A stretch of DNA of 64,000 nt from Saccharopolyspora galaxeae. GTDB lineage: Bacteria; Actinomycetota; Actinomycetes; Mycobacteriales; Pseudonocardiaceae. This document shows, piece by piece, positions 1-10,840 of this stretch. Location: assembly GCF_016526145.1 (NCBI RefSeq), contig NZ_JADDUE010000003.1, positions 434,001 to 498,000 of the forward strand. Reading direction: 5' to 3'. How positions within the stretch are numbered: position 1 is the first letter of the stretch; each line of letters opens with the position of its first letter. Made by a program: the position numbers and the translations under genes. Below the pieces are notes generated by a model. It ran no database searches and was not told the origin of the DNA. It saw only the letters and a list, made by a program, of their open reading frames with translations.

Positions 1-209
1 GGGTTTCGGTGGTGGCCATGCCGCTGGACGAAGCGTCGGTGAAGTCCCGCTCCGGCCCGCCCGGCGACGACCCGGCCGACGTCGAAGCCGCGGCGGCGTG
101 GGCGGGCAGGCTGCCGCTGCGGCAGCAGTGGGGCGAGCCGATCCCGGCCCCAGACCTCCCGGACGGCACCACCACACCCGCGCACGTCGCGCGCAGAGCG
201 GCGCGCTGA
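1..209 (+). CDS. 3' end of a pyridoxamine 5'-phosphate oxidase-like (PNPOx) family protein, partial
   Basis: An open reading frame enters from the left edge and stops with TGA at 207-209, so only the C-terminal ~68 residues are present. The tail has the pattern seen, from memory, at the end of actinobacterial flavin-nucleotide-binding PNPOx-like proteins: a strand followed by E-A-S-x-K-x-R-x-G-P-P, an acidic stretch, then W-A-G-x-x-P-L and a closing P-A-H-V. Such proteins bind FMN or F420 in a split beta-barrel; the substrate here is unknown. The catalytic part lies outside the window. Codon use is typical of the neighbours. The family call rests on tail similarity only. Confidence 0.6.
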   Translation, partial: VSVVAMPLDEASVKSRSGPPGDDPADVEAAAAWAGRLPLRQQWGEPIPAPDLPDGTTTPAHVARRAAR

Positions 210-315
210 AAACTCGCGCAACCGGGCGGCGAACCACCGGCGCCGCACAGCAGACCACCACGGGCTGTACCTGGTGCACTTGGCGGCGGATCGGATCAGA
301 GCCGAACCGGACGGA

Positions 316-789
316 TCACGGCTCGGTCAGGACCACGACGCCGTCCTGATCGCTGACCAGGTACTCCCCCGGCACGAATCGGACGCCGCCGAGTTCCACC
401 ACCTCGTCCACCGTTCCGTCACCGTTCTTCGAGCTCTTGCGCGGGTTCGAGCCGAGCGCCTTCACCCCGAACTCCATCTCGGCCAACACCGCCGCGTCCC
501 GCACCGCGCCGTTGATCACGACACCGCTCCAGCCGTTGGAGCGGCCCAGCTCCGCGATCAGGTCCCCGATCAGCGCGGTGTGCACCGAGCTCGCGCCGTC
601 GATGACGAGCACCTGCCCCTCCCCCGGCTCGGAGAGCACCTTCTTCAGCAGCGCGTTGTCCTGGAAGCAGGTCACCGTGCGGATCCGGCCCGCGAACTCG
701 GTGCGTCCGCCGTACTGCCGGAACTGCACGTCGCAACTGCGGACCTGCGGGCCTTCCCGGTCGGCGAGGTCAGCGGTGGACACGTCCAT
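316..789 (-). CDS. rraA: RraA family protein
   Basis: This 157-residue protein has the usual RraA length and fold markers: an N-terminal region with the [13 protein letters not shown] pattern, a central G-D-L-I-A-E-L segment, and the [13 protein letters not shown] block of the family. RraA was named as an inhibitor of RNase E in E. coli. Many homologues instead act as 4-hydroxy-4-methyl-2-oxoglutarate/oxaloacetate-type lyases, so the role in an actinomycete is open. The reading frame stays open upstream, but ATG at 789 is preceded by GAGGAGACC and gives the family-standard start. It is the last gene of a loose minus-strand series behind hypB, with 159 bp between them. Confidence 0.85.
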   Translation of the reverse strand: MDVSTADLADREGPQVRSCDVQFRQYGGRTEFAGRIRTVTCFQDNALLKKVLSEPGEGQVLVIDGASSVHTALIGDLIAELGRSNGWSGVVINGAVRDAAVLAEMEFGVKALGSNPRKSSKNGDGTVDEVVELGGVRFVPGEYLVSDQDGVVVLTEP

Positions 790-948
790 CCAAGGTCTCC
801 TCATCTGGCTGGCGGCGCCGTGCCCGCCACGCACGGTCTGATTTCGGGCGAGAGTAGCGGGTGATCCGCGCGCCGATCCCGCGGCCGCGAGCAACGCCAC
901 AGCGGCTCGCCCCGAGCGGAAACCGGGGATTCCCGAGCAGACCTGCGA

Positions 949-1707
949 TCAGTGCCGCGCCGGCTGCTCCGGCACGTCGGCGGAGTGGTTCGCGCGCAGC
1001 CAGCCGCACCAGTCGTCGAGGCCGTCACCGCACTTGGCCGACAGCGGCAGCACCCGGATGCCCGGGTGGACGTGCCGCGCGTGCGCCACGAACCGCTGCA
1101 CGTCGAACTCCAGGTGCGGCAGCAGGTCCGTCTTGTTCAGCAGCACCAGGTCGGTGCCGCGGAAGACGTGCGGGTACTTCAGCGGCTTGTCCTCGCCCTC
1201 GGTGGTCGACACGATCAGCACCCGCCGGTGCTCGCCGAGGTCGAACAACGCCGGGGCGGCGAGGTTGCCGATGTTCTCGATGAACACCATCGAACGCCCG
1301 GCCGGCTGCAGCGAGCGCAGCCCCTCCTCGACCATGTCCGCGTCCAGGTGTCCGCCGCAACCGGTGTTGATCTGCACCACCCGGCAGCCCGCGGTGCGCA
1401 GCCGGTCGGCGTCGAGGTGGGTCTCCTGATCGCCTTCGATCACCGAGATGGACATCGCGGGTGCCAGTTCGCCGAGCGTGCGCTCCAGCAGCGTGGTCTT
1501 GCCGGAACCGGGCGAACTCATCAGGTGCAGCGCGAGGATCCTGCGGTGTGCCAACGCCTTGCGGGTCCGTTCGGCGCCGGAGCTGCGCTGCCGCGGCACC
1601 GGGTCGTCCGAATAGGACGGTGCGGTACCGCCGGATTCCGGGAATTCCGGCCCGGAGAGCCGGACCCCGCCGCGGTCGCCTCTTGCGCACCCACCGCACA
1701 TGGTCAC
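949..1707 (-). CDS. hypB: HypB-like nickel-insertion GTPase, orphan and with altered metal ligands
   Basis: This 252-residue SIMIBI GTPase has a P-loop (S-S-P-G-S-G-K-T, residues 64-71), a Walker B-like E-N-I-G-N-L stretch (144-149) and N-K-T-D (191-194). An N-terminal C4-G-G-C7 pair resembles the accessory metal site of HypB, which delivers nickel to NiFe-hydrogenase. In E. coli HypB the GTPase-domain metal site is a Cys-His pair before L-D-A plus a Cys after G-N-L-V. Here the first reads C117-G-G-H120 (Cys displaced two residues) and the second is alanine (151). No hypA, hypC-F or hydrogenase subunit is in the window. Start is GTG 1707 (GGAGG four bases upstream) or ATG 1701. The neighbouring Rieske-fold gene lies 133 bp upstream on the same strand. 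Confidence 0.85.
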   Translation of the reverse strand: MTMCGGCARGDRGGVRLSGPEFPESGGTAPSYSDDPVPRQRSSGAERTRKALAHRRILALHLMSSPGSGKTTLLERTLGELAPAMSISVIEGDQETHLDADRLRTAGCRVVQINTGCGGHLDADMVEEGLRSLQPAGRSMVFIENIGNLAAPALFDLGEHRRVLIVSTTEGEDKPLKYPHVFRGTDLVLLNKTDLLPHLEFDVQRFVAHARHVHPGIRVLPLSAKCGDGLDDWCGWLRANHSADVPEQPARH

Positions 1708-1840
1708 TGCACCTCCACGCGTGGCGTCCAGGCCGAGTCCGGTGGATCCGTCCCCAACGCGGTAAAGATCATCTCATCGTGGCAGAGAGCCGGACGGTTC
1801 TCCACACCGGAAGAGCCGCCGAGCGCCCCGGAAACGCACT

Positions 1841-2209
1841 TCACGCGGACAGAGCAACGCATACGGCGCCGTCATCCTCGCGCAGTGACAACGAAATCAG
1901 CCGCAGCCTCGGGCGCTTGCGCCCGACACCGCCCGCCCGCACGTCGTAGGGCTCGAAGCAGCCGGGGCACCACAGCAATCCGCCGTCCAACCGGCCACCG
2001 CCGACCGGCAGCCCGCACTGCGGGCACTCGTCGCGGAACGCCCGCACCGCACCGTCCACTTTGCACACCGCCACGTACGGTCCCGCGCGGCGCGCGGAAT
2101 CGGAGTCATCGGCGATGCGGGTCGTGACGACCTCGCCCTCGGCCGGTCGCACCGCGCCGACGATCCGCAGCCACCCGGTGGGCGGGCGGACCTCGGCGGA
2201 GAACCCCAT
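1841..2209 (-). CDS. Rieske-fold protein with CxxC/CxxC in place of the Cys-His ligands
   Basis: This 122-residue protein aligns by eye with the Rieske 2Fe-2S pattern C-P-H-x-G-x-x-L-x-x-G-x-L-x-G-G-x-L-x-C-P-x-H. The two iron-ligand histidines are missing: the first motif is C62-P-Q-C65 and the second C81-P-G-C84. Four cysteines in two CxxC pairs would suit zinc or a rubredoxin-like iron rather than a classic Rieske cluster. The rest (G-G-G-R-L-D-G-G-L-L-W, then Y-D-V-R-A-G) keeps the fold. ATG 2209 starts it. It lies upstream of hypB on the same strand; small Rieske-like proteins are known beside hypB in actinobacterial group 1h/5 hydrogenase loci, so this pair may be a remnant or a stand-alone module. 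Confidence 0.7.
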   Translation of the reverse strand: MGFSAEVRPPTGWLRIVGAVRPAEGEVVTTRIADDSDSARRAGPYVAVCKVDGAVRAFRDECPQCGLPVGGGRLDGGLLWCPGCFEPYDVRAGGVGRKRPRLRLISLSLREDDGAVCVALSA

Positions 2210-2317
2210 GCTGGCCTGCTTCCCGTCAGCGACGATTCGCGTTGCGGCGCGCCACCAAAGCTAAGACGGCCGGAATCCCCGGCACAACTCGATGTTCCGC
2301 GGCGCGGGCAAACGAAA

Positions 2318-2346
2318 GCGGGCGGGGAGGGAAACTCCCCGCCCGC
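2318..2346 (-). terminator. Strong hairpin downstream of rbpA
   Basis: A perfect 12-bp GC stem (2318-2329 with 2335-2346) and five-base loop lies 17 bases beyond the rbpA stop. There is no T-tract, as is usual for actinobacterial terminators. It also separates rbpA from the Rieske/hypB group. Confidence 0.75.
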
Positions 2347-2363
2347 CCGCGGCGAACACGTGC

Positions 2364-2705
2364 TCAGCGCCCGCGGCGCTCCTGCAACCTGGACAGCGCC
2401 TCGTCGAGGATGGCCATGCCGTCGGAGTCGCTGCGGCGTTCCTTCACGTACGCCAAGTGGCTCTTGTACGGCTCGTTGCGCCGGGCCTCCGGCGGGTTCT
2501 CCTCGTCCTGACCCGCGGGCAGGCCGCACCGCGGGCAATCCCACTCGTCGGGCACCTCCGCGTCCATCGAGAAGAACGGGCGCGTGTGGTGGCCGTTGGC
2601 GCACCAGTAGTCGACCCGCCTGCGCGGCGCCGACTCACCCCGCTCGGTCTCACCCATCGGGCCCGCGCCGACGCGCGTGCCGCGGATCGCGTTACCGCCA
2701 GTCAT
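2364..2705 (-). CDS. rbpA: RNA polymerase-binding protein RbpA
   Basis: RbpA is an actinobacterial transcription factor that binds RNA polymerase and the principal sigma factor and stabilises the open complex. The 113-residue protein has the normal order: a flexible N-tail (1-26), the zinc-type core with C35, the H39-H40 pair, C57 and C60, then a basic linker and the sigma-interaction helix (about 80-113, starting Y-K-S-H-L-A-Y-V-K-E-R-R-S). The C-terminal S-D-S-D-G-x-A-I-L-D-E-A-L pattern is family-typical. ATG 2705 is the only sensible start. Transcription probably ends at the hairpin 17 bases downstream. secG lies just upstream on the same strand (81-bp gap). Confidence 0.95.
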   Translation of the reverse strand: MTGGNAIRGTRVGAGPMGETERGESAPRRRVDYWCANGHHTRPFFSMDAEVPDEWDCPRCGLPAGQDEENPPEARRNEPYKSHLAYVKERRSDSDGMAILDEALSRLQERRGR

Positions 2706-2786
2706 GCCCTCTCACCCACCAAGCCGCACCGAACGACCGGCCATCGCGGCCGGCCGCTGCTGGTCCCACCAGCTCGCCGGTTCCGC

Positions 2787-3023
2787 TCAGCTGCCGACCG
2801 AGATCATCAGGCCGGTGCCGACGATGGAGATGACCCACAGCGCGATGACGAACAACGTCATCCGATCCAGGTTCTTCTCCGCCACGCTGGAACCGGACAG
2901 GCTGGACTGCATACCGCCGCCGAAGAGCGAGGAGAGCCCGCCGCCCTTTGCCTTGTGCAGCAGCACCAGCAGCACCAGCAGCACACTCGTCACGATCAAC
3001 ATGATCTGCAGGAAAAGACTCAT
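2787..3023 (-). CDS. secG: Preprotein translocase subunit SecG
   Basis: SecG is the small non-essential partner of SecYE in the Sec export channel. The 78-residue product has two membrane helices (about residues 3-21 and 54-74) separated by the family loop K-A-K-G-G-G-L-S-S-L-F-G-G-G. ATG 3023 follows GAGGG with six-base spacing; the frame is open 10 codons further, but that part has no family similarity. It sits beside tpiA, matching the tpi-secG order known in mycobacteria and streptomycetes. Confidence 0.95.
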   Translation of the reverse strand: MSLFLQIMLIVTSVLLVLLVLLHKAKGGGLSSLFGGGMQSSLSGSSVAEKNLDRMTLFVIALWVISIVGTGLMISVGS

Positions 3024-3134
3024 CACGCCCTCGTTCACACAGCGGTTCGCCACTGAGAGTACCGGGTGGGCTCCGGGCGGTGGACCGCCGTCCGCCTTAG
3101 CCGGTCTCGAAGTTCCATATCGCGCGGCGGGTGC

Positions 3135-3157
3135 GGCCGGCGGGGATCCCGCCGGCC
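3135..3157 (-). terminator. Hairpin at the 3' end of the gap-pgk-tpiA operon
   Basis: A perfect 10-bp inverted repeat (3135-3144 with 3148-3157) with a three-base centre begins ten bases past the tpiA stop. It has no T-tract. It is placed to end the gap-pgk-tpiA transcript before secG. Confidence 0.65.
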
Positions 3158-3166
3158 GGCCCCCGG

Positions 3167-3952
3167 TCAGGGCAGCGGGCCGCCCGCGGCCATGGCGCTG
3201 AGCTTGGCGAACTCGTCGCCGTTGAGGCTCGCACCGCCGACCAGCGCGCCGTCCACGTCGCTCTGGCCGACCAGTTCACCGATGTTGCTGGACTTCACCG
3301 AGCCGCCGTAGAGCACCCGCACCTCGTCGGCGATCTCGTTGCCGTACTTGTCCGCCAACGCCTTGCGGACCGCGCCGCAGACCTCCTGCGCGTCGTCGGC
3401 GGTGGCGACCTTGCCGGTGCCGATCGCCCACACCGGCTCGTAGGCCACCACGACCTGCCGGACCTGCTCGGCCTTGAGCCCCTTCAGCGCGTTGATCAAC
3501 TGCGTGGTGCAGTGCTCGACGTGCCCGCCGGACTCGCGGACCTCCAGGGCCTCGCCGATGCACAGGATCGGCGTCATGTCGTTCTTGAGCACCGCGCGCA
3601 CCTTGCGGTTGACGACCTCGTCGGTCTCGGCGTGCTGCTCGCGGCGCTCGGAGTGCCCGACCACGACGTAGCTGCAGCCCAGCTTCGCCAGCATCGGGCC
3701 GGACACCTCGCCGGTGTAGGCGCCGGACTCGTGCTCGGAGACGTCCTGCGCGCCGTGCTTGAGCAGCAGCTTGTCCCCGTCGATCAGGGTCTGCACGCTG
3801 CGGATGTCGGTGAACGGCGGGATCACCGCCACCTCGACCTTGGAGAAGTACTTCTCGGGCAGCGCGAAAGCGACCTTCTGCACCAGGGCGATGGCCTCCA
3901 GGTGGTTCAGGTTCATCTTCCAGTTGCCCGCGATCAGGGGTGTCCTGGCCAT
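3167..3952 (-). CDS. tpiA: Triosephosphate isomerase
   Basis: TpiA interconverts dihydroxyacetone phosphate and glyceraldehyde 3-phosphate in glycolysis and gluconeogenesis. The 261-residue TIM barrel has all catalytic elements: K12 in G-N-W-K-M-N, H100 in G-H-S-E-R-R, and E172 in [11 protein letters not shown], the last including the start of the flexible loop. The phosphate-binding G-G-S-V motif lies near residue 230. The ATG start overlaps the pgk stop by one base (TGATG), so translation is coupled to pgk. Confidence 0.97.
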   Translation of the reverse strand: MARTPLIAGNWKMNLNHLEAIALVQKVAFALPEKYFSKVEVAVIPPFTDIRSVQTLIDGDKLLLKHGAQDVSEHESGAYTGEVSGPMLAKLGCSYVVVGHSERREQHAETDEVVNRKVRAVLKNDMTPILCIGEALEVRESGGHVEHCTTQLINALKGLKAEQVRQVVVAYEPVWAIGTGKVATADDAQEVCGAVRKALADKYGNEIADEVRVLYGGSVKSSNIGELVGQSDVDGALVGGASLNGDEFAKLSAMAAGGPLP

Positions 3953-5154
3953 CAGTCGCCGCCCTCCAGCACTGCCACGCCCGGCAGTTCCTTGCCTTCC
4001 AGGAATTCCAGCGAGGCGCCGCCCCCGGTGGAGATGTGCGAGAACCCGTCCTCGGGCAGCCCGAGGGTGCGCACCGCGGCCGCGGAGTCACCGCCGCCGA
4101 CCACGCTGAACGAGTCGGAGTCCACGATCGCCTGCGCGAGACCGCGGGTGCCCGCGGCGAACGCGTCGAACTCGAACACGCCCGCCGGGCCGTTCCAGAA
4201 CACCGTCCCGGCCGAGCGCAGCGCGCCGGCGAACAGCTCGACGCTGCGCGGGCCGATGTCCAGGCCCATCCAGCCGTCCGGGATCGCCCCGGAGTCCACG
4301 ACCTGCACCTGCGCGTCGGCGGCGAACCGGTCGGCGGCCACCACGTCGACCGGCAGCACGAGCTTGTCGCCGTGGCGCTCCAGCAGCTCGCGGGTCGCCG
4401 CGAGCTGGTCCTCCTGCAGCAGCGAGGAGCCGACCTGGTAGCCCTTCGCGGCCAGGAAGGTGTAGGCCATGCCGCCGCCGATGAGCAGCTTGTCCACCTT
4501 CGGCAGCAGCGCCTCGATCACCCCGAACTTGTCGGAGACCTTCGAGCCGCCGAGCACCACCACGTACGGCCGCCGCGGGTCGCCGGTCAGCGTGCGCAGC
4601 ACGTCGACCTCGGACAGCACGAGCCCACCCGCGTAGCCAGGCAGCAGCTTCGCCACGTCGTAGACCGACGCCTGCTTGCGGTGCACCACGCCGAAACCGT
4701 CCGAGACGAACGCTCCGTCCGGACCGATCAGGTCGACCAGCTCCTGGGCGAACGCACCGCGCTCGGCATCGTCCTTGCTGGTCTCGCGCGGGTCGAAGCG
4801 CACGTTCTCCAGCAGCCCGACCGAGCCGTCGGCGAGCCCGTCGACCACCGAGCGGGCCGAGTCGCCCACCACGTCGCCCGCCGGGGCGACGTGCGCGCCG
4901 AGCAGCTCGCCGAGGCGGCGGGCTACCGGGGCCAGCGAGAACTGCGGATCCGGCTCGCCCTTGGGGCGGCCGAGGTGGGCGGTGACGACGACGCGCGCAC
5001 CCGCCCCGATCAGCTTTTCGATCGTCGGCAACGACGCGCGCACCCGGCCGTCGTCGGTGATCTTGTCGCCGTCCAGCGGGACGTTGAGGTCCGCGCGCAG
5101 CAGCACGCGCCTGCCCCGGACACCCTCGGACAGCAGATCGTCGAGGTTCTTCAC
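3952..5154 (-). CDS. pgk: Phosphoglycerate kinase
   Basis: Pgk makes ATP and 3-phosphoglycerate from 1,3-bisphosphoglycerate. The 400-residue protein has the usual length. It begins V-K-N-L-D-D-L and carries the signature [11 protein letters not shown] near residue 17, the G-G-S-K-V-S-D-K hinge-side motif, and the nucleotide-binding V-V-G-G-G-D-S near the C-terminus. The frame is open 48 codons further, but GTG 5154 is preceded by GAGGAG at a six-base distance and matches the family N-terminus. A 14-bp-stem hairpin ends 22 bases upstream of this start codon, between gap and pgk, and may adjust pgk expression. Confidence 0.96.
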   Translation of the reverse strand: MKNLDDLLSEGVRGRRVLLRADLNVPLDGDKITDDGRVRASLPTIEKLIGAGARVVVTAHLGRPKGEPDPQFSLAPVARRLGELLGAHVAPAGDVVGDSARSVVDGLADGSVGLLENVRFDPRETSKDDAERGAFAQELVDLIGPDGAFVSDGFGVVHRKQASVYDVAKLLPGYAGGLVLSEVDVLRTLTGDPRRPYVVVLGGSKVSDKFGVIEALLPKVDKLLIGGGMAYTFLAAKGYQVGSSLLQEDQLAATRELLERHGDKLVLPVDVVAADRFAADAQVQVVDSGAIPDGWMGLDIGPRSVELFAGALRSAGTVFWNGPAGVFEFDAFAAGTRGLAQAIVDSDSFSVVGGGDSAAAVRTLGLPEDGFSHISTGGGASLEFLEGKELPGVAVLEGGD

Positions 5155-5175
5155 CGTCTGCTCCTCATGTGGGAA

Positions 5176-5207
5176 GTCCCGCACGGGCCGACCGGCCCGT
5201 GCGGGAC
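5176..5207 (-). terminator. 14-bp perfect hairpin in the gap-pgk spacer
   Basis: Bases 5176-5189 pair perfectly with 5194-5207 around a four-base centre. On the transcript this stem ends only about ten bases before the pgk Shine-Dalgarno sequence. It could be a partial terminator, an mRNA processing or stability element protecting one side of the gap-pgk message, or a translation modulator. The sequence does not say which. Confidence 0.6.
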
Positions 5208-5238
5208 CTTCATCATCTTCCGGCCGGTGCACGGCGCT

Positions 5239-5270
5239 GGCCCCAGCGCGTCCCGGCCCCAGCGCGTCCC
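5239..5270. repeat. 16-bp direct tandem repeat in the gap-pgk spacer
   Basis: The unit ggccccagcgcgtccc occurs twice back to back (5239-5254 and 5255-5270). It is non-coding, lying between the gap stop and the pgk leader hairpin. No function is apparent; it may be a slippage product. Confidence 0.8.
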
Positions 5271-5335
5271 GGCGCGGTGCATCCCGGCAGCGGCGCACCC
5301 GGCTCGCGGGAGCGGTGCGCCGCGGAGCGAGCAGG

Positions 5336-7770
<2,435 letters not shown>

Positions 7771-7824
7771 AGAGCAGTTCGGCCGGAACAGTTCGGCCGG
7801 AACCGTTCGCTCGGGAAAATCGAG

Positions 7825-8811
7825 TCAGACTTCGGCTTCGAGCATTTCCTGCGTGACGGCGGACTCGGTGTCCGGCAGGCCGAGTTCGCGGGCGCGCTTG
7901 TCGGCCATCGCCAGCAGCCTGCGGATCCGCCCGGCCACCGCGTCCTTGGTCATCGGCGGGTCCGCGAGCTGGCCCAGCTCCTCCAGCGATGCCTGCCGGT
8001 GCGCCAGCCGCAGCCTGCCCGCCACCAGCAGGTGATCCGGGGCGGTCGGCCCGAGCACGTCCAGCGCCCGCTGCACCCGCGCGGCCGCGGCCACCGCGGC
8101 GCGCGCCGAGCGGCGCAGGTTCGCGTCGTCGAAGTTCGCCAGCCGGTTCGCGGTGGCCCGCACCTCGCGGCGCATCCGCCGCTCCTCCCAGGACAGCACG
8201 CTGGAGTGCGCGCCGAGCTTGGTCAGCAGCGCGCCGATCGCGTCGCCGTCGCGGACCACCACCCGGTCCGCGCCGCGCACCTCGCGGGACTTGGCCTGCA
8301 CCCCGAGCCGCCGCGCCGCGCCGACCAGCGCCAGCGCCGCCTCCGGGCCGGGGCAGGTGACCTCCATCGAGGACGACCGGCCCGGCTCGGTCAGCGAACC
8401 GTGCGCCAGGAAGGCACCGCGCCACGCCGATTCCGAATCGCACGCACCGCCGGAGACCACGTGCGCGGGAAGTCCCCGCACCGGCCTGCCCCGCGGGTCC
8501 AGCAATCCGGTCTGGCGCGCGAGGCTCTCGCCGTCCTTGACCACCCGCACCACGTAGCGGGTGCCCTTGCGCAGCCCGCCGGAGGTGATCATGTGCACGT
8601 CGGAGTGGTGCCCGAACAGCTCGTGGATCTCCTTGCGCAACCTGCGCGCCGTGGACCCGCTGTCCAGTTCGGCCTCCACCACCACGCGGCCGGCGACGAT
8701 GTGCAATCCGCCGGCGAAGCGCAGCAGCGAGGAGACCTCGGATCTGCGGCAGCACGTCTTGCTCACCGGCAACCGGCTCAACTCGTCCTTGACCGCCGCG
8801 GTCATCGCCAC
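7825..8811 (-). CDS. whiA: Sporulation/cell-division regulator WhiA
   Basis: WhiA is a DNA-binding regulator that, with WhiB, switches on sporulation septation genes in streptomycetes; it is conserved in Gram-positive bacteria. The 328-residue protein has the N-terminal homing-endonuclease-like (LAGLIDADG-derived) domain, seen in F-A-G-G-L-H and [10 protein letters not shown], and the C-terminal helix-turn-helix ([19 protein letters not shown]). GTG 8811 is chosen because GGAGG lies eight bases upstream; ATG 8805 is the alternative and overlaps the yvcK stop as ATGA. It is the last gene of uvrC-rapZ-yvcK-whiA. Confidence 0.96.
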   Translation of the reverse strand: MAMTAAVKDELSRLPVSKTCCRRSEVSSLLRFAGGLHIVAGRVVVEAELDSGSTARRLRKEIHELFGHHSDVHMITSGGLRKGTRYVVRVVKDGESLARQTGLLDPRGRPVRGLPAHVVSGGACDSESAWRGAFLAHGSLTEPGRSSSMEVTCPGPEAALALVGAARRLGVQAKSREVRGADRVVVRDGDAIGALLTKLGAHSSVLSWEERRMRREVRATANRLANFDDANLRRSARAAVAAAARVQRALDVLGPTAPDHLLVAGRLRLAHRQASLEELGQLADPPMTKDAVAGRIRRLLAMADKRARELGLPDTESAVTQEMLEAEV

Positions 8812-9965
8812 CGGTCAGTCCTCCTCTCCAACGCGGCCGCCAGGCTCGCCGCGAGCGCTTCCGGGTCGTGCCTGCCCGGCTCGCCGGGCGAGGCGACCTT
8901 GTCGAGCAGAGTTTGCGCACCCAGCCCCGCCGCCGCAGCGCGAAGCCGATCAGGTGTGGGCACCGAACCGGCGTCGGCCAGCACTGCGTCCACGGTGATC
9001 CGGGGCGCGTGTTGCGAGAGTACGTCCAGGTGCTGTTCGGGTGAGAACCCCGCGGTCTCGCCAGGTTGGGGGACGAGGTTGAGCAGCACGACGCGACGCG
9101 CCGAGGTGTGCACCAACGCGTCGTGCAATTCCGGCACCAGCACGTGCGGCAGCACGCTGGTGAACCACGAACCCGGACCGAGCAGCACCACATCGGCGTC
9201 GTGCACCGCCTGCACCGCGGCCGGGCAGGCCGTCGGGGTGCGCCAGTCGCCGTTGGTGGCGGCCAGCCGGACCTTGCGGACCCGGCCGGGAGTGCTGGCG
9301 ATCGCCACCTGGCCGCGGATGGTGCGCACCGCCGCCGGATCCGCGTCGAGGCCGACGACCTCGGCCTCCATGTCCAGCGGCTCGGTCGACATCGGCAGCA
9401 CCCGGCCGCGCGCACCGATCAGCCGGGAGGCGTGCTCGAGCACCTGCACCGGGTCGCCGAGCACGTCCAGCAGCCCCGCCAGCAGCAGGTTGCCCACCGC
9501 GTGCCCGGCCAGCGCGCCGTTGCCGCCGAAGCGGTGCTGGAACACCTCCGACCACAGCCGCCCGCCCTCGTCCGGCGCGGCCAGCGCCGCGAGGGCTTTG
9601 CGCAGGTCACCGGGTGGCAACATGCCGAGTTCGCGGCGCAGCCTGCCGGAGGAGCCGCCGTCGTCGGCGACGGTGACCACGGCGGTCACGTCGGCGGTGA
9701 GGCGGCTCAGCGCGCCGAGCGTGGCCTGCAGGCCGTGGCCGCCGCCGAGCGCGACCGCGCGCAGCGGCCGGTCGGCGGCCGGGTCGTGCGGGGCCGGGTC
9801 GTGCGGTGCCGGGTCGTGCGGGGCCGGGTCGCGCGGGGCCGAGCCGTCCGGCGCCGAGCCGTCCGGCGCTGGGGTCTCGGGTGTTGGGCCCTCCGGCGCT
9901 GCGTTCTCCGACGCCTGCCCGTCCGGTGTTCGCTCGTCCGAGGTGCGGGGTGGCCGTCCCGTCAC
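8802..9965 (-). CDS. yvcK: YvcK/CofD-like gluconeogenesis and cell-shape factor
   Basis: YvcK-family proteins bind UDP-sugars and are needed for growth on gluconeogenic carbon and for cell-wall metabolism in Bacillus and mycobacteria (CuvA). The conserved domain starts near residue 67 with [10 protein letters not shown], followed by [12 protein letters not shown] and P-P-G-D-L-R. Before it is a ~65-residue acidic, proline-rich tail containing four near-identical five-residue units of the A-P-H-D-P type, encoded by a 15-bp DNA repeat. The GTG start overlaps the rapZ stop (GTGA); the tail would be lost if translation started internally. The whiA start overlaps the 3' end. Confidence 0.92.
   Translation of the reverse strand: MTGRPPRTSDERTPDGQASENAAPEGPTPETPAPDGSAPDGSAPRDPAPHDPAPHDPAPHDPAADRPLRAVALGGGHGLQATLGALSRLTADVTAVVTVADDGGSSGRLRRELGMLPPGDLRKALAALAAPDEGGRLWSEVFQHRFGGNGALAGHAVGNLLLAGLLDVLGDPVQVLEHASRLIGARGRVLPMSTEPLDMEAEVVGLDADPAAVRTIRGQVAIASTPGRVRKVRLAATNGDWRTPTACPAAVQAVHDADVVLLGPGSWFTSVLPHVLVPELHDALVHTSARRVVLLNLVPQPGETAGFSPEQHLDVLSQHAPRITVDAVLADAGSVPTPDRLRAAAAGLGAQTLLDKVASPGEPGRHDPEALAASLAAALERRTDRWR
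9781..9840. repeat. Four 15-bp tandem repeats inside yvcK
   Basis: The unit gggtcgtgcggggcc is repeated four times with one or two changes (9781, 9796, 9811, 9826). Each copy encodes one five-residue unit of the N-terminal tail of YvcK. A length-variable tail could arise by slippage. Confidence 0.9.
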
Positions 9966-10840
9966 TCGCGCCCCAGATCCCGATGCACCGTTTTGACCAT
10001 CATCCCCTCGTCGTCGGCGAGTCTGCGGGCCATCTCCTCCACCAGGGAGACGCTGCGGTGCTTGCCACCGGTGCAACCCAGCGCCAGCGTCAGGTACCGC
10101 TTGCCCTCGCGGTGGTAGCCGGCGCCGACCAGCCGCAGCAGGTCCTGGTAGCTGCGCAGGAACTCCTCGGCGCCCTCCTGGCCGAGCACGTAGTTGCGCA
10201 CCTCCTCGTCGAGGCCGGTGAACTCGCGCAGTTCCGGGATCCAGAACGGGTTCGGCAGGAACCGGCAGTCCATCACCAGGTCGGCGTCCATCGGCAGGCC
10301 GTACTTGTAGCCGAAGGACAGCACGGTCACGCGGGTGCGGGTCTCGGCCTCGCTGCCGAACGCGTCCTCGATCTTGGTGCGCAGCTGGTGCACCGATATC
10401 CCGGTGGTGTCCACGACCAGGTCGGCCTCCGAACGCAACCGGGACAGCAGCGACCGCTCGGCGGCGATGCCGTCGGCCAGCCTGCCCTCGCCCTGCAGCG
10501 GATGTCCGCGGCGCACCTGCTCGAAGCGGCGGATCAGCACCTCGTCGGTGGCCTCCAGGAACAGCACCTTCGGCTTGTAGCCGCGCGCGTCCAGGTCCTT
10601 GATCACCGAGCCGAGGTCCTCGGTGAACGCGCGGCTGCGCACGTCCATCACCACCGCGACGCGGGTGATCGCGCCGCTGGAGCGCGCCCCCAGCTCCACC
10701 ATCGTCGCGATCAGCTCCGGCGGCAGGTTGTCCACCACGAACCAGCCCAGGTCCTCCAGGCATTTCGCGGCCGTGCTGCGCCCGGCGCCGGAGAGGCCGC
10801 TGACCACGGCGACCTCGATGCCCGACTGCTCCTCACTCAC
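9962..10840 (-). CDS. rapZ: RapZ family nucleotide-binding protein
   Basis: RapZ in E. coli is an RNase adaptor controlling GlmS through small RNAs; in Gram-positives the role is less clear but it is always beside yvcK and whiA. The 292-residue protein has a Walker A-like G-L-S-G-A-G-R-S-T (15-23), in which Arg replaces the usual Lys as in many actinobacterial copies. It also has V-V-D-N-L-P-P, and the C-terminal domain ending in [14 protein letters not shown]. The GTG start overlaps the uvrC stop (GTGA), and its own stop overlaps the yvcK start, so all are translationally coupled. Confidence 0.94.
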   Translation of the reverse strand: MSEEQSGIEVAVVSGLSGAGRSTAAKCLEDLGWFVVDNLPPELIATMVELGARSSGAITRVAVVMDVRSRAFTEDLGSVIKDLDARGYKPKVLFLEATDEVLIRRFEQVRRGHPLQGEGRLADGIAAERSLLSRLRSEADLVVDTTGISVHQLRTKIEDAFGSEAETRTRVTVLSFGYKYGLPMDADLVMDCRFLPNPFWIPELREFTGLDEEVRNYVLGQEGAEEFLRSYQDLLRLVGAGYHREGKRYLTLALGCTGGKHRSVSLVEEMARRLADDEGMMVKTVHRDLGRE

